DNA of 64,000 nucleotides from Linyphia triangularis (GCA_963978545.1 OZ021723.1:5214273-5278272), one strand, 5' to 3'; counted from the first letter of the stretch, positions 43,465-54,404 are shown. The notes: generated by a model from the letters alone, not told the origin. Translations and numbers: made by a program.

Positions 43465-43545
43465 CTACTTCATCGGGCCCGATGGCCTGGTGTGTAAAGT
43501 TTTGTTTTACATTCGAAAGGTTCCTGGTTCGATTCCCGTTATGAT
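43465..43545 (+). repeat. tRNA-like element, plus strand
   Basis: Box-A-like TGGCCTGGTGTGTAAAG and box B GGTTCGATTCC with the shared ATTCGAAAGGT between. Inverted partner of 42752-42830. Confidence 0.55.
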
Positions 43546-43680
43546 TGGTTGAAAAAAATAAATAATTTTAATTGGTAAAAAAAAAATAAAAAATTTTGAT
43601 TGGCTGAAAAAAATAAAGAATTCTGATTGGCTGAAAAAAAATCATTTTTTTTCAGCCCCCCCTATAAATTAAACGAATCC

Positions 43681-43890
43681 GGTATATATTAATATAATAT
43701 ATAATATATTAATATATAATATATTAATATATAATATATTAAATATTAATAATAATATATTAAATATTAATAATAATATATTAAATATTAATAATAATAT
43801 ATTAAATATTAATAATAATAATTTATATATATATGTTATATATCATTTATTTAAATAATATATAATTTATATATATAATTTATATATATA

Positions 43891-43956
<66 letters not shown>

Positions 43957-43990
43957 TTTATATTTTTTTTAATTTTATATTTTTTTAAAT
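43681..43990. repeat. AT-rich simple repeats
   Basis: TTAATATATAATATA and TTAAATATTAATAATAATA repeats followed by an (AT)n run of about 60 bp (43889-43952) and TTTTATATTT repeats. Confidence 0.95.
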
Positions 43991-44559
43991 TTTATATTTT
44001 TTTTTGAAATTTTATATTTTTATTATACATGGTTAATAAATAATTGTTAACATATAATAAGAAATAAAATTATTTCTTTGAAGATTTGTTGACAGGTAAA
44101 TTTTTAAAGACAATTATAGTTTTTTCTATGAATTTTTATCTAAAAAAAGAATTTTAGGACATTATACACGCGTAATTGTTTTGCAGAAGAATGAATCAGC
44201 CTCTAGATGAAAATAATTTATTTAGGAGCCAAGATTTAAAATAATACACCGTAATTCAATTATATTATTATTTTAATTATGTATAATTGTTAACAAGAAA
44301 TAAAATTATTTCTTTAGGCAAATTTTTAAAGACAATTATAGTTTTTTTCTATGAATTGTTATCTAAAAAAAGAATTTTAGGAAAGAATCGTTATTTATAA
44401 ATTTAATGGTATTGTATTTATATATAACAATTATTACGCAAATTATTTTTGAATATACTGATTTTAAGTTACATATCACTTGCATGTTTTAAACAGGTAA
44501 AATATTTTAATAATTTCCTGTTTTTCATACGAAAACTAAAAAAGCGTTGCCAAACTTTC

Positions 44560-46200
44560 ACTATATAAAACTTGGTGTCCAGAGCGGATTTGATTAGAAC
44601 CAATTACAAAATTGTCTACAGTTGGCTCTAATTTAATCAATTCCGCTCTGTTCAGTGACACCAAGCTTTATAACTAAAAAAAGTGTTGCCAAACTTTGTG
44701 AAATCACTAATTAATAAAGAAAACTAAAGAAAAGTGTTGCCAAACTTTGTAAAATCACTATATAAAACTTGGTGTCCACTGAGTAGAGCGGATTTGATTA
44801 GAACCAATTTCAAAATTGTCTACAGTTTTGTAATTGGCTCTAATCTATACTAAACTTCAACCTAACTTGACATCACTAGATCGTCACAGTGCTCATAAGT
44901 ATTTAATCCATTTTGGTAGCGTGAAAGCATAATGTTCGCCAACCCTGTAGAGAACAAAAGGCTATAAGGTTTGGCGAGAATTATGTCTTCACTCTGCTAA
45001 AATGGATTAACTGCCTATGAGCACGCTGAAGATCTATCGTCTAGTGATGTCAAGTTAAGTTGGAGTTTAGTATAATCAATTCCGCTCTGCTCACCAAGCT
45101 TTATAACTAAAAAAAGTGTTGCTAAACTTTGTAAAATCACAAATTAATAACGAAAAAGCGTTGCCAAAAACTAAACTTTGTAAAATCACTATATAAAACT
45201 TGGCGTCCACTGAGCAGAGCGGAATTGATTAGAGCCAATTACAAAGCTGTGCTACAGTTTTGTAATTGGCTTTAATATAATCCAAATCCGCTCTGCTCAG
45301 TGGATATCAAGCTTAATAACGAAAACTAGTGTTGTCAAATCTAAACGTTGTGAAATCACTAATTAATAACTTAAAAAGTGTTGCCAAAAGCTAAACTTTG
45401 TAAAATCACTATATAAAGCTTGGCGTTCACTGAGCAGAGCGGAATTGATTAGAACCAATTACAAAACTGTGTTACCAGGTTTGTAATTGACTCTAATCAA
45501 ATCCGCTCTGCTCAGTGGACACCAAGCTTTATAACTAAAAAAAGTGTTGCCAAACTTTGTAAAATCACATATTAATAACGAAAAGCGTTACCATTCCTTA
45601 AAAGCTAAACTTTGTAAAATCACATATTAATAACTAAAAAAGTGTTGCCATTCCTTAAAAGCTAAACTTTGTAAAATCACTATATAAAACTTGGCGTCCA
45701 CTGAGCAGAGCGGAATTGATTAGAACCAATTACAAAACTGTGTTGCCAGATTTGTAAATGACTTTAATCAAATCCGCTCTGCTCAGTGGACACTAAGCTT
45801 TATAACGAAAACTAAAAAAAGTGTTGCCATTTCTTAAAAACTAAACTTTGTAAAATCATGAATAACGAAAACTAGTGTTGCCAAATCTAAACGTTGTGAA
45901 ATCACTAATTAATAACGAAAAGCGTTGCCATTCCTTAAAATCTAAACTTTGTAAAAATCATGAATAATGAAAAAAGTGTTGCCAAAAACTAAACTTTGTA
46001 AAATCACTATATAAAGCTTGGCGTCCACTGAGCAGAGCGGAATTGATTAGAGCCAATTACAAAACTGGCAGTTTTGTAATTGGCTCTAATCAATTCCGCT
46101 CTGCTCAGTGGACGCCTAGCTTTATAACGAAAACTAGTGTTGTCAAAAGCTAAACTTTGTAAAAATCACTAGTTTAAGCGTTGCCAAACTTTGTAAAAAT
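44560..46200. repeat. Array of six long palindromes
   Basis: Each unit has a left arm running CTTGGCGTCCACTGAGCAGA into GCGGAATTGATTAG and a right arm that is its reverse complement, with a short centre, so arms are about 50 nt. Units centre near 44620, 44830, 45250, 45470, 45740 and 46070 and are separated by AAAAGTGTTGCCAAACTTTG linkers. The unit near 46070 is almost perfect. The second unit is split by a MITE (44846-45074). Confidence 0.9.
44846..45074. mobile_element. MITE with TATACTAAAC ends, 229 bp
   Basis: Inverted ends of about 34 bp (TATACTAAACTTCAACCTAA on the left, its near complement on the right). It splits a palindrome arm, and the 3-bp ATC at 44843-44845 is repeated at 45075-45077; removing element plus one ATC restores the arm exactly. 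Related copies: 55162-57773 (split), the first 85 bp of the window, and partial ones near 40786, 54410 and 55045. Confidence 0.9.
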
Positions 46201-46521
46201 CATTAATTAATAACGAACGTTGTCATTCCTTGTACCGGAACAATTAAAAAAATTTGAACCATGTTTGTTAGATTAGAGTATAAAACTCCATATGTAAAGA
46301 AAATTATTTTTAGTTGTGCAATCCAAATTTCTTTATTCGTGAAGTGAAACTTTCGTTTGCGAACTGTCGATAAAGTAAAACTAAAACTTAGCCAATCACC
46401 GCAGGTGTGGCTAGAGCTCCCGTTTTATCCAATCCGAAGATAGAGACATGACTGAACTTTTTATACAAGAGCTGATTGGTCATTTTTCTATTGACGTCAA
46501 ACATTCAAAAAATAAAAAAAT
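46201..46521. other. Upstream region of the next frame
   Basis: Contains TTTTTATACAAG about 60 bp before the ATG at 46522 and a CRE-like TGACGTCA (46492-46499). No gene. Confidence 0.4.
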
Positions 46522-46947
46522 ATGAATTCGCCTATATATTCTAGCGACATTTGCAGAAATAATCAAATCATAATGGCTTCTAAAGTTGAAGAGATTTTAG
46601 ATGCTGGTGATTCATTTATACCATTAAAGTCACCAAAACATGAAAATTCTCCAAAATGTGAAAATTCTCCAAAATGTGAAAATTCTCCAAGCCGTGAAAA
46701 TTCACCATCACCAATAAGATTAATGAAACCGGTAATTGGAATTTTAGAATTTCAATTTCCATCCAGCCTCTTCAAGCAAGGACCTATTCGATTCACCATA
46801 GCAACATTTACTCATTATAAAACACGGTCTATTCGTTCAAATGATTGGCATAATGACGTTTATTATTATGTAAAAAAATGCATATTGACACGTTATACGT
46901 CACAGGACATTATGCAAAAATTGAACTTCAAAGAAATTTGCCTATAG
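46522..46947 (+). CDS. Unknown protein with ENSP repeats, 141 residues
   Basis: Starts at ATG 46522 or, equally possible, at the second Met (46573, MASKVEEILDAGDSFIPL). Residues about 37-65 are four or five short repeats of the K-x-ENSP type, rich in Ser-Pro pairs and possible kinase sites. The second half (IGILEFQFPSSLFKQGPIRF and WHNDVYYYVKKCILTRYT) looks folded. No family recognised. Seven bases after the stop region downstream sequence runs to a hAT derivative at 47041. Confidence 0.45.
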   Translation: MNSPIYSSDICRNNQIIMASKVEEILDAGDSFIPLKSPKHENSPKCENSPKCENSPSRENSPSPIRLMKPVIGILEFQFPSSLFKQGPIRFTIATFTHYKTRSIRSNDWHNDVYYYVKKCILTRYTSQDIMQKLNFKEICL

Positions 46948-47040
46948 AAATACGAACTTTGCATAGACATTCAAGTCACTATTGTCCAAAATGTTTCCGA
47001 TATTCATGCTCTGTATATAAAGTGATTTAAACGTTTAGAC

Positions 47041-47712
47041 TAGGGATGGAACGGATGTGAGTTTTGCCGGATACCGGATTTCGGATATCCGGGGTACCAT
47101 GTCGGCCGGATACGGATATCCGAAACGGATTTCACCGGATATCCGGCCGGATATTCGGTCTATATACTAAAAACGATAGTTATACGATATGCTATACGAA
47201 AAAAATGGTCATGATATGAGTATCAAGTAAATTATAATTAGTGGTTAGCGCACCGCACTGCATGCCACAGGTCCATGGTTTGATTCGCGGACTGGGCAAG
47301 GTTGACTTAGCTGTTTATACCTGAAAGAAATAAACTGAGGAGGACCATGCATGCTTGGGAACTAAACACTGGTGTTCGGCGTCAGAATGACCTTAGAATG
47401 AAGTTAGGGATATGCGAAAGCATAGTTCTCACGAAGGAACTTTTTCGTTTTCTAACTTGACTGCAATTTATGTCCAAGAAAAAAAAATTAAAAAAAAAAA
47501 AAAAGTGTAGGATACGGTGTCCCCTTTGTCGGAAAAAGATCATTATTTTTTGCAAAAAAATATTTTTTGTGGATACTTGGTAGCCGGATATCCGAATGAA
47601 ATTATCAGATGTCCGGTATTTCAAATCGGATATCCGACGGGGTTTCGGATATTGAAAAATCAGCCGGATATGCCGGATATCGGATATTTGCCGGATATCC
47701 GTTCCATCCCTA
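47041..47712. mobile_element. Non-autonomous hAT derivative, 672 bp
   Basis: Same ends (TAGGGATGGAACGGAT) and subterminal CCGGATATCCG words as the element at 31556-33777, flanked by the exact 8-bp duplication GTTTAGAC (47033-47040 and 47713-47720). Internally deleted, but it keeps the tRNA-like SINE at about 47240-47392. Confidence 0.93.
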
Positions 47713-47946
47713 GTTTAGACACTTTTTTCATCATAAATGTAAAATTGATTGTGTTTAAAAATATATTTGTTTTGTAAAAAAAAAATACTTTATGTATGTA
47801 ATAAACTCTTTTTATTTATTGCTGTTACCTCAATTAAAAAAACGAGCAAATTCTTATAATATACCCTCAAATTAAATTATATACTGTTTAAACCATCTTA
47901 AAAATTTTTACGCAATAACATGGAAATTAACCATCTTTGCGTAAAT

Positions 47947-48519
47947 TCAAATATTGTTTTTTATTACAATATTTCGAAAAGTTATTATTATTCTTGGATG
48001 TATCACGGCTAGCTCGGCAGAAATAGAATGGTTCCAGAACTTGTTAGTCGGTGGTTTTATAAGCAGAAGCGATCCATTTGGTAATGGGATTTTACTGGAC
48101 TTAAATTTGGGCCGGGTAAATTTCATAATCCTTGTAGCTCCAAGACTTAAAGTTGGGATGATAGAGTCTGGATTCAAGTCTTTTTCGTTATCTTTATGAG
48201 CAGAAATTTTAACATTTCCATTAGAGTAAAAGTTTAAAAGTGCAAAATTGTATTTTTGTTTAGTCTTGTTTTCCACATCTAATTTTATTTGCCATAAAGA
48301 AGGAGTCCATGGTTTGGAAAATACACACGTTCCAGAAAAAACATAATTGACACCAATGTCTCCAAAACCCAACACTTTTCTTTTGGGGATGAAATTTTTC
48401 CCATTAAAGTTCATTTGCAGTTTTTAATATTTGTACTGTAACAACTCATGAAATAATTGCTGTGATTTAGTTGTATCGTAAAAGCTTTCAACGAGTTCGA
48501 TATTCAAATCAGTCGACAT
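47947..48519 (-). pseudogene. AlkB-family 2-oxoglutarate/Fe(II) dioxygenase, one early stop
   Basis: From ATG at 48519 the frame (MSTDLNIELVESFYD) reaches a single in-frame TAA about 32 codons in, then is open to 47947, about 190 residues overall; the next Met (48414) could start a shortened protein. The catalytic set is complete: the iron-binding ISAHKDNE (H-x-D) and FWNHSI (distal His), and the 2-oxoglutarate-binding PRIIITFR (R-x5-R). NFYSNGNVKI and SLGATRIMKF are further AlkB signatures. AlkB enzymes remove alkyl groups from N1-methyladenine and N3-methylcytosine in DNA or RNA. A TATA-like element lies about 55 bp upstream. Host retrocopy or virus-derived gene; the sequence does not decide. 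Confidence 0.8.
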
Positions 48520-48570
48520 TTTTTAGCAGACTGACTTTCTTTTTACATATGAGTACAAATATTTTCGGTG

Positions 48571-48580
48571 TTATTTATAC
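48571..48580 (-). promoter_or_regulatory. TATA-like element of the AlkB gene
   Basis: Minus strand reads GTATAAATAA, about 55 bp upstream of the ATG at 48519. The intergenic region (48520-48646) is shared with the divergent plus-strand frame. Confidence 0.6.
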
Positions 48581-48646
48581 AATTTATTTTAATATAATTG
48601 TTTTTTGTTATTAACATTATTGCCCCATATTAATTTTTCTGATACA

Positions 48647-48976
48647 ATGTTTCTTAAACTAATGACATTGTGTAGAGAAATTATTACGTCAAAGCATATC
48701 GAAAGTAACTGTAGTGCTTTTAGTTCGAGTTTTGGTTTAAGTTTCAGAATGTCCTTTGATGATGTCTTGATAAAAAAAATTCAATCAGATAATTTCTTAC
48801 ATTTTACGAAAGCAGGTGGTATTTATTTAATTGAAAAGGTAAGTCACGATCGAATCGTGACTACAGTCAATTATATTTTCAAGGATCCAAAGATTCTTTC
48901 TTTAATATATGTTTATTTTAAAGTTCGTTCAATTGTAAATACACGAAATAAATATTATCCTCAACGATTTTTTTAA
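48647..48976 (+). CDS. Unknown small protein, 109 residues
   Basis: Frame from ATG at 48647 (MFLKLMTLCREIITSKHIES) to 48976. Divergently arranged with the AlkB gene and partly duplicated downstream (49143-49405). The middle (LHFTKAGGIYLIEKVSHDRI) may be a beta-hairpin-rich fold. No family recognised. Confidence 0.5.
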   Translation: MFLKLMTLCREIITSKHIESNCSAFSSSFGLSFRMSFDDVLIKKIQSDNFLHFTKAGGIYLIEKVSHDRIVTTVNYIFKDPKILSLIYVYFKVRSIVNTRNKYYPQRFF

Positions 48977-49142
48977 AAAACGGTCTGAATAATTATATTT
49001 ACCTGACAGTTTGGAATATTTCTTATTATATCTGATTAAATAATATAAAAACCAACTCTGTCTACAATTGTTTTTTAAGAGATATATCCATTTTGTTATT
49101 GAATTAATCACCTATTATCACTAGAAAATTCGATATATTCAA

Positions 49143-49405
49143 TCTTGGTTTAAGTTTCAGAATGTCATTTGATGAAGTCGTGATAAAAAAAAATTCAATC
49201 AGATAATTTCTTACATTTTACGAAACCTTAATTGAAATGGTAAGTCACGATTCGATCGTGACTATAGTCAATTATATTTTCAAGGATCCAAAAATTCTTT
49301 CTTTAATGTCTGTTTATTTTAAAGTTCAAGTGTAATTTTCTAAATACACGAAATAAATATTATCCTCAACGATTTTTTTAAAAAAACGGTCTGAATAATT
49401 ATATG
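49143..49405 (+). pseudogene. Truncated duplicate of the 48647-48976 gene
   Basis: From GGTTTAAGTTTCAGAATGTC onwards it follows 48733-49000 closely but has small deletions that break the frame and lacks the first third. Confidence 0.85.
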
Positions 49406-49735
49406 AGTACCAACTCAGTTTGGAATATTTCTTTCTGATTAAATAATATAAAAACCAATTCAGTTTGGAATATTTCTTTCTGATTAAATAATATAAAAAC
49501 CAATTCAGTTTGGAATATTTCTTTCTGATTAAATAATATAAAAACCAACTCAGTTTGGAATATTTCTTTCTGATTAAATAATATAAAAACCAACTCAGTT
49601 TGGAATATTTCTTTCTGATTAAATAATATAAAAACCAACTCAGTTTGGAATATTTCTTTCTGATTAAATAATATAAAAACCAACTCAGTTTGGAATATTT
49701 CTTTCTAATTAAATAATATAAAAACCAACTCAATG
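49405..49735. repeat. 45-bp minisatellite, seven copies
   Basis: CAGTTTGGAATATTTCTTTC recurs every 45 bp between 49416 and 49710, with few differences; it is an expansion of a sequence also present once near 49008-49060. Confidence 0.97.
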
Positions 49736-50224
49736 TCTACAATTGTTTTTTAAGAGTTAGATCCATTTTGTTATTGAACCTATGGAATTTAAAAACTTAT
49801 CACTAGAAAATTCAATCTTTCACCAGAACATAATTGTTTTGATGAGAATTGCGGCCACATGAATACACAATTTGCATATACTTTAGAAATACATTCTCCT
49901 CAACGTTTTTTACAATCATCAAACTGCACAGATTGTATATTAACCACGTTAAAAATATACTTAAACAGAAGATTATATATGCCGAAGCTTGTCTGATGCC
50001 ATTTTTAATTAAAATATGCTTAGTATAAATTTCAGATTTTTTTTAAATAATAAGTAATTCTTAAACATTTTTGTAGATTATTCCAGATAATTTTATAAAA
50101 CGTTATAAAAAAATATGTATTTTGGTCAACAAAAGGTTAAAATCGGATTAAGAGAAAAATATCTATGCACAACATATTCACAAAATACATGAAAGTTAAT
50201 ATTTATTTACTTACAAAAAAATAT
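49736..50224. other. Intergenic, nothing recognised
   Basis: AT-rich; no frame that I can support. Confidence 0.5.
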
Positions 50225-50872
50225 TTAATCCCAATAGGGTTCTTCGCCAGACTGCCGCTTGAGATGTAGTTTATCTGCAGCAGCCTGGCAGATAATGAGT
50301 CCATTGGGCTCTCCAGTTAGGAGGCCAATCTGTTCTTCCAACAGATTGGCCCCCAGTAAGATCAGGCCGTCGGGAATAATTGTCTTTAAGTAGAAATACG
50401 TGGCTGTATCAATTGTTCCTAATCTCGCCGGGCAGCCATGGGGATTCAGATCCCCCATGAGTTGGTCCGTCAGGTACGCTGGTAGCTTGGACACTTCAAT
50501 CTCCTTGAGGCAGTCTGTTTCTAAACCTTGGATGAATGGATTGACTGGTAGATCTAGGTTTCTTACGATGTCCGCATATGAGAATAAGGTAAGGGAGTCG
50601 TCCCTTACCTTAACGGTTAGTACGTCGTCAGGGGCGTAGCCAGGATTTTTTTTCGGGAGGGGCTGAGAAATTATAAATGTCAACTTCGGAAACAATAATT
50701 ATCATTCAATAATTTACAAATCAAAATTAATCAAACTAAAAAACAAATAAACACTTTTTGGGATTGGAATACTTTTAGCACATATAGCGTTCACTGGAAA
50801 GAAAATTTATTCGATAAATGTAGTAATAATCAAATGACCCTTTCTTTTCACAATCGTGACATTAAGTATTAA

Positions 50873-51079
50873 CCCTTTGCACTCCAGTGGCGCCTCTCAG
50901 GCGCCACACGATTGGATGCCAAACCACGAGAGGACCATTAGGTGTGATGCTGAAATTCGATGCAAGGCCAATGACTGTGTTTAGTTTCTATGAAGCAAAT
51001 CCATAAACACCAGCCGAACCTAAAATGTCTCGAGTTGCTGATTCCTCCGCGCGAAAAAGGCCTGGAGTGCAAAGGGTTA
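50873..51079. mobile_element. Small MITE with AACCCTTTGCACTCCA ends
   Basis: Starts AACCCTTTGCACTCCAGTGG (about 50873) and ends TGGAGTGCAAAGGGTT (51079), inverted repeats of 16 bp, inside the hAT element. Flanked by ATTA on the left and AATA on the right (TTAA-like context TTAA at both edges: ATTAACCC and GGGTTAAT), consistent with a TTAA target duplication and piggyBac mobilisation. Confidence 0.7.
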
Positions 51080-51216
51080 ATATGCATGAATAATACTTGA
51101 TTAAGAATTCTTTAATGAAACACAATAAAAATGCTTTTTAAAATAAGGAAATGAGAAGAAATATCACATTTAAAATAAAGTTTAATAATGGGACAATTAT
51201 ATTTAATTAAGAGGCA

Positions 51217-52776
51217 TTACAAAGTTAAATTGAATTTTCTAACAGTTCCACTGCTGGCAAATTTGTTGAGGACCATCTCGTCTGAAACTGAGCATTGCCT
51301 ATGGATATTCAGCAAAGCCAGTCCAGTTAAGCGATTTTCGCTTGTCGTACTTTTAAGATAAGTTTTCAATCTCCGAAGAGTAGAAAAACTTCTCTCAGCT
51401 GTGGCTGCTGACACTGGCAGAATGGATAGGATTTTGAGCAAAACGTATACGCTGGGGAAGATGTTTTGGTCGCATTCATACAGCGACCAAATCGCTGAGT
51501 ATGGTAACATTTCGACCGACATCCACTTTCTTTTCCACAGCTCCCCACAGCTTCAATCACATCTTTAAGTAGGAAGATCATCTTCATAAAAGGAGATGCA
51601 TGGTTCAATATCTTGAAAACTCTTCCCAACAGCGTGTTGCGGAATAAGGTTTTGCAAGGAAGAAATTGTTTCTTTATGAGGCAAAAAGAGCTCATTTAAT
51701 GAAGATATCATATCATCTAAGTAGGGCATAAAAATTGTTATTCTATAGTATTCTTCAGTTGTTTTGTAGGCTATATTTGGGCGATTCTTTTGGATTTTAC
51801 ACACTCTTTGTGTTTTGACTTCTATATTATGTTTTTCAGCTAAGGTTTCAGCTTCGTTATATATAGAATTAAACTTATCCACATGGTTGTTTCTCATTTA
51901 TTGCAACCTCGTTGTTATGTTGCTGACTTCACCCAAAGCACTGGCCAAGTCAATGTTAGTACTTTGCAGATACTCGGATAGGTTGTATGTGCAACCGAGC
52001 AGTTTACTGGCGATGCACAAACATACTAGAAAAGAAAACTGGCATGTGCTTTGCAACAAAATGTTTGGCTTTTTGGACGAATCGTCTGTTGCGAGGCCCT
52101 CGATTTCCTCTAACGAAGCGATGATTGGCTCTAAAAACTCCTTGAACATTAAATTGGCTTCATGACGTAAAATCCAACGAATTTCACATAACGTCTTAAG
52201 TTTCGTCTGTTTTGTGTTGGGTTTCAAGTCTTTAATATTCTTTTTCAGAATATCTGTTCGTTTTGTAGATTTATGAAAGAAACTGCAAATTTCTGAAATT
52301 ACACCAAAGGCGTTTCGGATGCCCTGAACTTTCGTTGCGTCAGATATGCAGAGATTGAGAGAGTGAGATACTCAATGGGTATATACAGCTTTCGGGTATT
52401 TTTCTCTCACCATAGATTGAACACCACGAAATTGCCCATGCATGTTTGACGCCCCGTCGTATCCTTGGCCACGTAGCTTGTTTAAATCAAAGCCAGGTTT
52501 TAGCAAGTCTTCCACAATTGTAGCTGTAAGACCTGCACCAGTTAAATCAGTGACAGGAATAAACGCAAGGAAATCTTCTCTAGTTTGTACAGTTGCTTCA
52601 TCAATATACCTTATGCATAAGGACAGTTGTTCTATTTGAGAAATATCTGTTGTTTCGTCGGCAATGATGGAAAAAAACTCTGAATTTGATACTTTTTTAA
52701 CCATTTCGGATTGTTTTAGATCTCCAAAAATACTTATGATTTCGTTTTGAATTGATGGGCTTATATACAATTTCAA
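51217..52776 (-). pseudogene. hAT transposase (DUF4371 to dimerisation domain), several stops
   Basis: Reads from FFSIIADETTDISQIEQLSL (DUF4371 region with the first catalytic Asp), through LRGQGYDGASNMHG, a long helical part (CEIRWILRHEA), to the dimerisation domain PVSAATAERSFSTLRRLKTY. At least four stops or shifts interrupt it (after VYTH near 52372, at 51898, near 51565 and between 51565 and 51522), and the BED finger is absent. Related to the ZMYM/52-kDa-repressor-like hAT group. Confidence 0.85.
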
Positions 52777-53056
52777 AAAATTAGAAAATAACGAAAACTT
52801 GTGCTATTTTCAAATTTTAATTATCCAAGCATAAATAGATCTATTTCTGACTTTCGAGGTTTGAAAATTTCGGGGGGGGGGGGGCTGCAGCCCCATCAGC
52901 CACCCCCTGGCTACGCGCCTGTACGTCGTTGCTGTCATGGACACTTGCGAAGTAAATTTTACGGGGCTGAAATTTGCCCCCGTAAAAGAAGAATTCAATG
53001 TGGCAAACTGTATTGCAAGACATGATGGTAGTGTATGTGGTCTGCAGAGTTCTACT

Positions 53057-53068
53057 CCTTTTATAGCA
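53057..53068 (-). promoter_or_regulatory. TATA box of gene X copy 2
   Basis: Minus strand reads GCTATAAAAGGAG, about 40 bp upstream of the ATG at 53023, matching the arrangement at 11385-11396 of copy 1. Confidence 0.75.
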
Positions 53069-53162
53069 ATGGCTGTCGATAAAAAAAACAGGCGTGGTCT
53101 ATCAAAGTATTGGTTTAGCTGTCGAGCACAATATACCCAGGTGCAAAAATTGTATTTTTTTG

Positions 53163-54400
53163 TCGGACACATCTCCGAAACTTTTCTTTTGAAATTCTCA
53201 CTAAAAGCTAAGTTCAGTCGACAGCAGAGGTCTTTCTTTTGTTATTTTTAACACAAATATTTTAAAAGCTCTGTATATTCTAAAATTGATTATTTTTATA
53301 ATTGTAGGCCTTAAATAAATTTACACAAGAATGGTATAAACTACTTATCGTAGTTGAATTATAAATATTATGCCCAATACGAAATAATTTTGGTGAATCA
53401 AAGATGATTTTAAACGAGACGTAATAAAATATCCATGAGAAGATATAATTTAAACCAATGATATTTTACTTAACTTGTTTATATTCTTTGTTTTTGTCGG
53501 ACACATAATTGACCACCGAAACTTTTCTTATCACTACGCTAAAAGCTAAGTTCAGTCGACAGCAGAGGTCTTTCTTTTGTTATTTTTAACACAAATATTT
53601 TAAAAGCACCCGTATATTCTAAAATTGATTATTTTTATAATTGTAGGCCTTAAATAAATCTGCACAAGTATGGTATAAACTACTTATCATAGTTGAATTA
53701 TAAATATTATGCCCAGTGCGAAATAATTTTGGTGAATCAAAGATGATTTTAAACGAGACGTAATAAAATATCCATGTGAAGATATAATTTAAACCAATGA
53801 TATTTTACTTAACTTGTTTATATTCAAAGAATAACGGAAATGATGTAGTACAATTGTTCGAATAATTTTGCTACAGACTGTCTATATTACGGTATTTACA
53901 CTTAAAACTGGTATATATATTGTGTTTTACGGAGATTAATAACTTTTTTCATTCAAGTCATTGCTACGCTATATCGTAAAAGCTTTTAATAAGTTCAATT
54001 TTAAGCAGAGGTCTTTCTTATGTTATTTTAACACAAATATTTTAAAAGCACATGATTAAACAACAAAGAAACTCTGTATATTCTAAAATTGATTATTTTT
54101 ATAATTGTAGACCATTAATTTAAATAAATTTACACTGGTATATATTGTGTTTTACGGAGATTTTGATTAATAACTTTTATATATAAAATTTCGATGATCA
54201 TTTTAAAATATCCACGAAAAGATATAATTTAAACCAATGTAGGTAATATTTTAGTTATATTCTTGGATTATTCGAATAATGTTATTGGAAATGGTGTAGT
54301 ACAATTGTTCGAATAATTTTGCTACAAACTGTCCATATTACGGTATTTACACTGGTATATATATTGTGTTTTACGGAGATTAATAACTTTTATATATAAA
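53163..54400. repeat. Tandem duplication upstream of gene X copy 2
   Basis: The block 53163-53490 (TCGGACACAT ... TTTACTTAACTTGTTTATATT) is repeated at 53498-53830 with few changes. More diverged partial copies follow (about 53995-54130 and 54180-54400), sharing GTATATATTGTGTTTTACGG. Confidence 0.9.
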
Positions 54401-54404
54401 ATTT

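Larger units (their letters stand above)
42686..44520. repeat. Dispersed local repeats, direct and inverted
   Basis: A block around AAAGACAATTATAGTTTTTT occurs inverted at 42686-42740 and direct at about 43190-43250, 44093-44158 and 44318-44382. A longer direct duplication (AAGAATCGTTATTTATAAAT to AAATATTTTAATAATTTC) links 43250-43400 with 44385-44515. Confidence 0.85.
50629..52921 (-). mobile_element. hAT transposon inserted in gene X copy 2
   Basis: Ends CAGGGGCGTAGCCAGG and, from the right, CAGGCGCGTAGCCAGG (one mismatch), with the exact 8-bp duplication TACGTCGT (50621-50628 and 52922-52929). 2293 bp long, carrying a transposase that lacks its N-terminus. A 50884-51080 segment containing GGCGCCTCTCAGGCGCC and repeated CTTTGCACTCCA/TGGAGTGCAAAGG ends is a smaller inserted palindromic element. 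Confidence 0.95.
50225..53023 (-). pseudogene. Gene X copy 2, split by a hAT transposon
   Basis: The first 34 codons (ATG at 53023, through KIYFASVHDSNDV) and the remaining codons (from LTVKVRDDSLTLFSY to a stop at 50225) are separated by the hAT element at 50629-52921. Removal of the element and one 8-bp target duplication restores a continuous frame of about 165 residues with no other defect seen. Shared with copy 1: YGG near the start, S-V-H-x-S-N-D, D-S-L-T, P-x-N-P-F, a Cys-Pro-Ala turn, PNGL and a C-terminal Tyr-Trp-Asp. Only copy 2 shows the segment DGLILLGANLLEEQIGLLTG. Function unknown. A TATA box lies 35-45 bp upstream of the ATG. Confidence 0.8.

Noticed and set aside
42752..43545. 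Two possible tRNA genes
   Set aside because: Box A and box B are present but the acceptor and anticodon stems do not pair properly; better explained as SINE heads.
44560..46200. CRISPR-like array
   Set aside because: Repeats are long palindromes with variable linkers, not short repeats with unique spacers, and the DNA is from an animal genome.
49326..49733. Long minus-strand frames made of a repeated KYSKLSWFLYYLIR-type unit
   Set aside because: The 45-bp minisatellite period is divisible by three, so two frames stay open by chance; no unique sequence or start context supports a protein.
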